DNA from: Vanrija pseudolonga | Taxonomy: Eukaryota; Basidiomycota; Tremellomycetes; Trichosporonales; Trichosporonaceae | DNA length: 64,000 bases | NCBI RefSeq assembly: GCF_020906515.1 | Contig: NC_085850.1 | Location: 4,030,001-4,094,000, forward strand | Direction: 5' to 3' | Shown: piece by piece, positions 57,884 to 64,000 of the stretch | Layout: each line of letters starts with the position of its first letter | Numbering within the stretch: the stretch's first letter is position 1 | The notes under the pieces: model-generated | The model's database searches: none | Seen by the model: the letters and a program-made list of their open reading frames with translations, nothing else | Told to the model about the DNA's origin: nothing | Program-made: the position numbers and the translations under genes

Positions 57884-58119
57884 GGTGCCGTGTGAGATGG
57901 GGGGTGGGGAGGAGGGAGCGAGGAGGGAGGATGTCTGACGACCTCGTCGTGGGTGATTGCGATGCGTCGATGCGGGGCTCGATTGCGACGTCACTCCACT
58001 CACAGGCAGGCAGCCCGGGGGCGGAAGCAAAATATCGGCAGTGGTCGGTCGTCGCGACCTCACCTCAGTTCAATGTTGTCCGTCTCGACCTCGACGAGCT
58101 CGACAACCGCCCACACACA
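57884..58119. promoter_or_regulatory. Shared divergent promoter, IST1 / FMC1
   Basis: Only 236 bases separate the two start codons on opposite strands, so both promoters must overlap. No gene within. Confidence 0.6.
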
Positions 58120-58569
58120 ATGTCGCAAACAAAGCACATCTACCGCTCCCTCCTGCGCGAGCTGCGCCTCAGCGTGGGTCCGCCCCCGCCGCAAGCTGTA
58201 CTAACCCCCAGTCGAACCAGCCCAGGGCGAAGCGGAACCCCACCGTGGCGATCCATGTGCGCCAGCTCGTCGACAGCGCGCAGAGCAAGGAGCAGCTCGA
58301 CCGGACGCTCGTTGAGGCGCGCGACTTTCTGCGCTCGTCGAGGATATATGATGTGCGTGGGTTGGCGGGCAGCTGGGTGCCATCGATCTTCGCCAGCTGC
58401 CTGAACCTGTTTCCGATGTACGCCCGCTCACACCCACCCCCAGGAACTCGTCAAGCGCTACAACCCCACACATGGCATGAGTCAGGACGAGCGCGTGCAT
58501 GCCTCTGCTCGGCGGGTGGGACTGGACACTCCGCTCGAGTTCAAGAAGGAGGACGGGGAGAAGGAGTAG
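58120..58569 (+). CDS. FMC1: LYR-type F1-ATPase assembly factor Fmc1
   Basis: Mitochondrial factor that supports F1 assembly with Atp12. Exons 58120-58173, 58212-58352 and 58444-58569 give 106 residues, the family length. The LYR-like motif is HIYRSLLRELRLS at the start. It is followed by HVRQLVDSAQSKEQLDRTLV, EARDFLRSSRIYDELVKRYN and the conserved PTHGMSQDERVHASARRVGL. All introns have good signals (38 and 91 bases). It lies 3.5 kb from ATP3, whose product it helps to assemble. Confidence 0.88.
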
Positions 58570-58922
58570 ACCACAAGGGAGGAAGGGGAAGGAAGAAGAA
58601 GCACTGGGCCGCCCGAGTCACCTCGGGCCCCTCACACATTGCATGGGCATGCATCATCTTGATTTATGTGGAGGCGCGTGGGTTGTCTGTGGCTAGAGAA
58701 CGACGATAAGCATCAGAGCCGCCGTTGTCGTTGTCTTTGTCGTCGTTGTCGTGCCGTGTCTTGTCTCGCGGCTCTGGCCGGCAAACGTCAGCACCACTTT
58801 GCGCCGCACACGCGCACCGATCGTCTCGGAAGTGGAATTTTGCGGCGCAAGATAAGGATCACCAACTTTTTCCCATCTCACTTCCATCTCGACCCGCATC
58901 AACCGCATCAGCAGCAAGCATC
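58570..58922. other. Intergenic region, promoter of HPT1
   Basis: Between two plus-strand genes; T/C-rich run with CGTTGTC repeats near 58725-58750. No gene seen. Confidence 0.5.
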
Positions 58923-59936
58923 ATGGCTCCTCCTATGTACGTGGGGGCGTGATCCGGGCGTGGAGGGCATTCTGTGCATACATATGCTCGACCCACGGCT
59001 GCGCCGCTCGTGCCGTCGTCGAGGAGCCAAGCTAACGCCCGCCCCAGGGTCCGCCTGTCGTACAACGACATCCACAAGGCTATCCAGGCGTCCGCGCCCA
59101 AGATCATCAAGGATTTTGGTGGGTACATGCGGTGTAGAGCTTCGATGTGCTTTACGGTGAAGCTCACACCCTGCCCCAGCCCCCGACCTCTTCATCGCCA
59201 TCGGCGGCGGAGGCTTCATCCCCGCGCGTATCCTCCGCACGTTCTGCAAGACGACCGAGGACGGCAAGAAGCGCAACATTCCCATCCAGGCTGTCGGCTT
59301 GACGCTGTACGAGTCGCTCGGTGGTGTGAGTGGCGGCGTCGGTGCGCTTTCAGGCTGTGTGCTGACACTCCGTCAGATCGAGGAGCAGATCGGCAACGAG
59401 GTCGTCCGTGTCCAGTGGATCGACTTTAGCACCGTAAGTGACTTCTGCCAGACCGCGCTAACTCCCCAGCTCGGCTCCAAGCTCAAGCACGGCGGTCTTC
59501 TTGGCCGTCGTATCCTCGTCGTCGACGAGGTGGACGACACGCGCACCACCCTCGTGTAGGTGTCCCAATCCGCGCGCGACGAACCCACCTAACACCTCCC
59601 CCAGCTACACCATCCGCGAGCTCCAGAAGGACATCAACAAGCAGCTCGAGCTCGTCACCGACGTCGCCGAGCGCGAGCGTCTCCGCGAGGCGACCAAGCT
59701 TGCCATCTTTGTTGTCCACAACAAGTGCGTAGTGCGAGCGGGTTTCGAGCGGAGCAAGGCCAAACTGACACACTCGCAGGCTCAAGCCCAAGGCCGGCGA
59801 GGTCCCCGAGGGCGTGCAGTACTTCTCCGCCGTGGACACGCCCGACGTTTGGCTCGCGTACCCCTGGGAGTGTGAGGACGACATTGACGAGCACGACGCG
59901 CTGCGCGTCAACAACCCCAAGGTCGAGAACCTCTAA
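58923..59936 (+). CDS. HPT1: Hypoxanthine-guanine phosphoribosyltransferase
   Basis: Salvages hypoxanthine and guanine (possibly xanthine) with PRPP. Seven exons: 58923-58936 (14 bases), 59048-59118, 59180-59325, 59377-59433, 59470-59555, 59605-59724 and 59780-59936, giving 216 residues. It matches yeast Hpt1: MAPPMVRLSYNDIHKAIQAS, PDLFIAIGGGGFIPARILRT, VVRVQWIDFST, the PRPP-binding loop RILVVDEVDDTRTT, LAIFVVHNKLKPKAGEVPEG and DVWLAYPWECEDDIDEHD. All phases close. Six introns in a 216-residue protein is dense even here. Confidence 0.95.
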
Positions 59937-60259
59937 GTGGGGTACGACGGAGGTGGCCTGCCACCGCGGCCACACTTAGAGTGTATGATTATGCATATGC
60001 ACATGCTTAGAGTGGGTGTGTTGGTGTCGGGCGGGGCCAAGGTTGCGTGTGTCGTGAGCTGCCTGTAGCTGCTGCTGTGGTCGTCGTCGTTGTGGTCGAA
60101 CTGCGGAGCGATAATTTTCTTAACTTTGCGCCGAAAAGCATTACAAAATCGTCGTAATGCTCTGGCCTCCACTTTGCGGGGACCCCGCGTAACCCACCCA
60201 ACACAACACGATCCAGTCACCAAGCCGTTGTTTGTTGACATCTCACCATCTCACTCAAC
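59937..60259. other. Intergenic region, promoter of the ligase gene
   Basis: 3' flank of HPT1 and promoter of the next plus-strand gene. It has a (CGT)n-like stretch at 60075-60100 and an AT-containing AATTTTCTTAA stretch near 60115. No gene seen. Confidence 0.5.
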
Positions 60260-62100
60260 ATGGCGGCACTCGGGCGGCTGGGCACCGTCGCTCGGGTCAG
60301 AGCAATACCATCAGCCTCACGCCCCACTGCCCGCCGACACAAGTCGCACAAGCCCCTCGCCCCGCCGCCAACCAACACCGTCCAAGCCGAGCTTCGGCGG
60401 ATAGGCGAGCTCCGCCGGCGCGCAGGGGCGGAGAACAGCCGTGTCGCCAAGGCGGCCTTGATCGCCGAGTACTCTGACCTTCGGGACCTCCTCGAGCTGT
60501 GCGTTGCGCCAGGCCAAGAGAATTCGCTAACGCCGGCGGCAGTGTGTACGACCCCTCCACGCGGTTCGGGGTCAAGTCGGGTACGGTGAAAGAGTTCCTC
60601 GGCGGACAGTGGGACGGCGACGCGCCGGCGTCGCTGAGCGAGCTGTTCCGCTCCATGGCGGCACGTGAAGCTGGCGATCCCAGCGCACGGGGCGCCGTGG
60701 CGAACTTCTGCGCCGCCCACGGGATAGTGGCCAACGGGCGGGTCGACGAGGCCCTGTGGGACGAGTTTGCGCGGCTGCTCGATCGGAACTTGAAAGCGGG
60801 CTTCAACCAGGCCTTTCTGTCCAAGGTGCCGTGGAAGGAAGACGGCAGGAAGAAGAAACGGGCAGTGACGCCGACGATAGTCCCGGCAACGGACGACGGC
60901 ATCCCGCGCTTCTCGTGCGCGCTCGGCAAGCCGATCCATCCGCCCTTCGACGAGGTCTTCTCCCCGGGCGCGCGAGCCGCCAAGGTACACACGAGGTGGT
61001 TTGCGTCGCGCAAGCTCGACGGCGTGCGGTGCCTCGCGCTTGTGGACGTGCGCGTGTCGACCCGGCGCGCAGAAGTGCTCGACGTGCGGTTCGTCTCGCG
61101 GTCCGGAAACGAGTTCACGTCGCTCGGCCTGCTCAGGGAGCAGCTGATGGTGCTCGGTGACGTGCCGGGATTCCGGAAGTTGGTCAACCGGGATACGGCG
61201 TTGCGGACGGAATCTGGCGGGGAGGTCAAGCGCCTCGTGCTTGATGGCGAGGTGGCCCTCATGCGCGACAAGACGCCCGAGGAGGCGCAGAGCAGCGGCG
61301 GCGACTGGGCGACGCCGGCTATGCCAGGCGACGGCGTTGAAGACTTCAACGAGACCGTGTCGTGGGTGCGCAGGCTGCGCGACCAGGTACCCGACCCGCG
61401 CTTCTTCCTCTTCGACGTGTTGACCTGGAGCGAGGTTGCGTCCGGCCAGGGGGAGCGTGTGTTCTCCAAGCGGACGGCGGAGGCCGAGGCGCTGGCGGTC
61501 GGCCTGGCGGAGGTGCTTAAGACGAAAGGCGTCGATACGCCGTTCGTGCGTGCTCTGCGCCAGAGGGAGGTGACGGCCCGCGCCGAGGTCGAGGATTTCG
61601 TCGAGCGCGCCACGAGGGAGGGGTGGGAGGGGATCATCCTCCGTGCTGATAGGGGATACAAGGGCAAGCGGATGTGAGTCACGACGTGCGCGTATAGTAG
61701 GAGGGAGCTGACCCACTGCCCCAGTGCCGACATCTACAAGTGCAAGCGGTGGCAGGACGCAGAGTACACCGTCGAATCCGTCGACACGTCGCGTCAGCGC
61801 CTATCAGTGGACGGGGTATACGGCGAGCACGACGCCTGCGCGAACGTGTGGATCACGCATGAGGGCGTGCGGGTCAGCGTCGGGACGGGGTTCACGACTG
61901 AGCAGCGGCTGCGGTACGGCCGGCATCCCGAGGACATTGTGAGTGGGCGACAGTGGCTGGGCTGACGAGCGTAGATTGGAAAGCAGATCACGGTCGAGTT
62001 TTTCACCGAGTCGTCTGGCGGGGGGAGGGGCAAGGAGGAGAAGAGTTTGCGATTTCCGCGCGTTAAGGCTGTGTGGGAGGAGGGCAAGCGCAGGATTTGA
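60260..62100 (+). CDS. Phage-type ATP-dependent DNA ligase with possible mitochondrial leader
   Basis: Exons 60260-60498, 60543-61673, 61725-61938 and 61975-62100 give 569 residues. The nucleotidyl-transferase motifs are in order: motif I SRKLDGVRC with Lys about 237, motif III-like FRFFLFDVLTW region, VLDGEVAL, motif IV EGIILRADRGYKGK and motif V YKCKRW. A short OB fold (WITHEGVRVSVGTGFT, DIIGKQITVEFF, SLRFPRVKAVWEEGKRRI) follows, as in small phage and bacterial ligases (DNA_ligase_OB_2 type). The large DNA-binding domain of nuclear Lig1/Lig4 is absent. The N-terminus (MAALGRLGTVARVRAIPSAS, then RRHKSHK) is basic and alanine-rich, like a presequence. A role in mitochondrial DNA repair is an inference. 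Confidence 0.85.
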
Positions 62101-62278
62101 GGAAGAGGGGTCGAGCTGCCAGCTGTATCTGTACCATTACCGACATACTGTGCCACTACAGTGCCCACCCCACTCATGTACAAATAACACCACATATACA
62201 TCGGGGCCCACGGAGTGGTGAATAGAAGTACAGCTACAGGTCGCTCGTGTGTGTGCGACAAATTACACGCCTCACGCC

Positions 62279-63169
62279 TCACGTAGAGAACGACGCCCGG
62301 CCCGACGGCTTGCGCTGCAGGCCCTCGCCTCCAAACGAGTCGAGGCGGATAACGTCCTTGTTCTTCTCTTTGCGCTCGAGCTGGCCCGAGCTAGGCCCGT
62401 CGACAGGCACGAGCTTGAGCCCCGTCTCGGCGACGGTCGGGCTAGCGGTGCGGCTGAGGGCGAGGTTGAGCGCCGCGAGGCCGTCGTCGCTGATCGAGCC
62501 GGAGGGCGTGCGCGTCATGCTTGGCCGGCGGGGCGAGTCGCGGGGCGGCGTGTGCACGGGCACGTTGTTGAGCTTTGTAGGGTCGATGGGCGGCGTCGAG
62601 GGCACCGACGGGGGCGCGGAGGACGCGAACGACGGCGAGGTCGAGAAGCCCGAGCCTGAGGAGCCGGGGAAACTCGCCGAGGAGGGGTACGACGACGCGA
62701 CGGAAGGGTACGGCGCGTTGGGGAGCGCGGAGGCGTCGACAAACTCGGGGTGCAGACCCGCGAGCGGGCTGCTTGGTCGCGAGCCCGAGCCGCCGTCGAG
62801 CCACCACGTGCGGGACGGTAACTTGATGTTCATGGCGCGCAGGCGCTGTGTTGGCGAGTCGGGCGTTGGCTGGGGGCGCGGGTAGAGCGCGGTAGGAGAC
62901 GCGGGTGGCGACGTCGAGCTGGCGGTAGCGGCGGCGGCGTGGTGCTGGTCGCCGAGGTGCGGGTGCCAGTGCGCCGGGTGGTCGAGGTAAAGTACTTGCG
63001 CGTCGGGGTCATGCTCGTCGGTGTAAGCGTCGGCGTCAGCAACGTCGGCCGGAGCTTGGGCCGGGACACGCTGTTGTCCGTTGTTGTCGGTCGGGGAACG
63101 GCCAAGTGGTGGTGGTGGCGAGAAGGCCGAGCGCGCGCGCACCTGATCGCCGCCAACCGTGTCGGCCAT
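62279..63169 (-). CDS. Unidentified Ser/Pro-rich protein (296 aa)
   Basis: A single-exon reading from ATG 63169: MADTVGGDQVRARSAFSPPP, an acidic stretch (DEHDPDAQVLYLDHPAHWHP), then RLRAMNIKLPSRTWWLDGGS, a long Ser/Pro/Ala-rich region, and the end LVPVDGPSSGQLERKEKNKD ... RKPSGRASFST. No membrane span or signal peptide. Many SP and SPxR sites suggest a phosphorylated, mostly disordered protein. Not recognised. The short ordered core around SRTWWLDG may be the conserved part. Codon bias supports coding; an alternative start with further upstream exons cannot be excluded. Confidence 0.6.
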   Translation of the reverse strand: MADTVGGDQVRARSAFSPPPPLGRSPTDNNGQQRVPAQAPADVADADAYTDEHDPDAQVLYLDHPAHWHPHLGDQHHAAAATASSTSPPASPTALYPRPQPTPDSPTQRLRAMNIKLPSRTWWLDGGSGSRPSSPLAGLHPEFVDASALPNAPYPSVASSYPSSASFPGSSGSGFSTSPSFASSAPPSVPSTPPIDPTKLNNVPVHTPPRDSPRRPSMTRTPSGSISDDGLAALNLALSRTASPTVAETGLKLVPVDGPSSGQLERKEKNKDVIRLDSFGGEGLQRKPSGRASFST

Positions 63170-64000
63170 TGCGTGAGGGTGTCGTCGGTATTTGGTGGGT
63201 GTGAAAAGGAAGGAGAAGGAGTGTGAAAGGAAGAGAGAGAGAGAGAGAGAGAGTAAAAGTTGGAGCGCGAGCAATGTCAATAAACCGCGCTTGGACCCAA
63301 GCCAGGCAGGCGGCGACGACGGCAGCAGCGGGTGGCGAGTGGCGAGTGGCGGCCGGCCGGCGGGGCTGGTGGTGGTGAGGCATGTGGGCATAGGCGGCAC
63401 GCCGGCGCGTGTCCTCGGGGGCACAGCCTCTCTCGGGGGGCCCAGTTGAGGCTCAATATACCCCTGTGGCCCATTGTGTGCATGCATACAGGCCGCGGCC
63501 ACGACACGGTGCCCGCCCAACACGCCCATTGTTGTTGGTTGATTAGCACGCAAAGGCAGGGGCATCGGGGGATCAAGTACGTCGTCCGATCCGCGCAGCT
63601 GCCGCCATGGGAGCGGCCAAGCACTTACGTTTCAGAGGCGGGGTGGTACTGCAACTGGCAATCTGGGCATGTGTTGGCCGCAAGAGCTGGGACAATGTAG
63701 TCATGTCTGTCTGTGCGAGACGCGCGGCGCGGCGCCGAGCGGGGCAATGTGGCGCCGGGCGGTGGCGTGGCCTCGCCGAGCCGATCTCGCCGGAGGCGCC
63801 GGGGCTGTGCTGGTCACGGAGGGGGGCGGTGGAAGGGCGTTTCAAGTCTGAGATGGGGCACGTGTGCTCGGGCGGGGATTCAAGCCGTGTCGCGGCGAGG
63901 GTGACGAGGGCGAGGGCTGGTGCTGGTATGCTGGAGGAGACACACACGCGGCGTCGGTGCTGAGACATTTGTTGTCCAGGTTTCGACACGACTCGCCCAT
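63170..64000. other. Intergenic region to window edge
   Basis: Promoter of the 296-aa gene, with a GAGAGA run at 63233-63253. No supported gene. On the minus strand a short open frame enters from the right edge (start ATG at 64000, containing SPPAYQ). It is too short to call and may be part of a gene beyond the window. Confidence 0.4.

Noticed and set aside
60217-61716. Long open frame (about 500 codons) on the minus strand across the ligase gene
   Set aside because: It is the antisense shadow of a GC-rich coding region. The plus strand has ordered ligase motifs and splice sites; the minus frame has none.

Overview
This window is nuclear DNA of a GC-rich fungus, almost certainly a basidiomycete yeast and most plausibly one of the Tremellomycetes (Trichosporonales-like). 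The reasons are: nearly every gene is split by very short introns (33-60 bases is usual) with GTNNGT donors and a CTGAC/CTAAC branch site just before the acceptor; coding third positions are strongly G/C; and the gene set is fungal (LEU4, MRS3/4-type mitoferrin, HPT1, FMC1, IST1, a Yor1-like ABCC pump, a GH5 glucosylceramidase/sterylglucosidase, a glyoxal oxidase). I found no transposon, viral copy, tRNA or CRISPR-like array. The taxonomic placement is inference; no search was run.

Layout. 0-5 kb: the 5' part of LEU4 (cut by the window edge), a small secreted SH3b protein, an unidentified small protein and a secreted DUF3455 protein. 5-10 kb: four small alanine-rich helical orphan genes in a row on the minus strand. 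10-14 kb: a 1153-residue single-span mucin-like membrane protein. 14-22 kb: a glyoxal oxidase between two gene-poor stretches of 2.6 and 3.0 kb. 22-31 kb: PDX3, then three tandem proline/glutamine-rich paralogues that all end in a PPPPY motif split by an intron at the same codon position, then a further small PPPAY protein. 31-41 kb: GH5 glycolipid hydrolase and ribokinase (divergent pair), then the ten-exon ABCC transporter. 41-47 kb: four small two- or three-exon orphan genes on the plus strand, two of them helical and alanine-rich like the first cluster. 47-64 kb: a dense housekeeping block with a 2OG-Fe(II) oxygenase, mitoferrin, fructosamine kinase, ATP synthase gamma, eIF2-beta, IST1, FMC1, HPT1, a phage-type ATP-dependent DNA ligase with a mitochondrial-looking leader, and an unidentified serine/proline-rich protein.

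How the genes relate. Several encode mitochondrial functions close together: mitoferrin (iron import), ATP3 (F1 gamma), FMC1 (F1 assembly) and the ligase with a possible presequence. ATP3 and SUI3 share a 0.69-kb divergent promoter, and IST1/FMC1 share one of 0.24 kb. The most unusual content is the PPPPY tandem family (22.9-28.5 kb), whose ends look like WW-domain ligands, and the two clusters of small helical orphan proteins. I recognise no described family for either. All exon structures below were read by eye from splice signals and checked for reading-frame closure.
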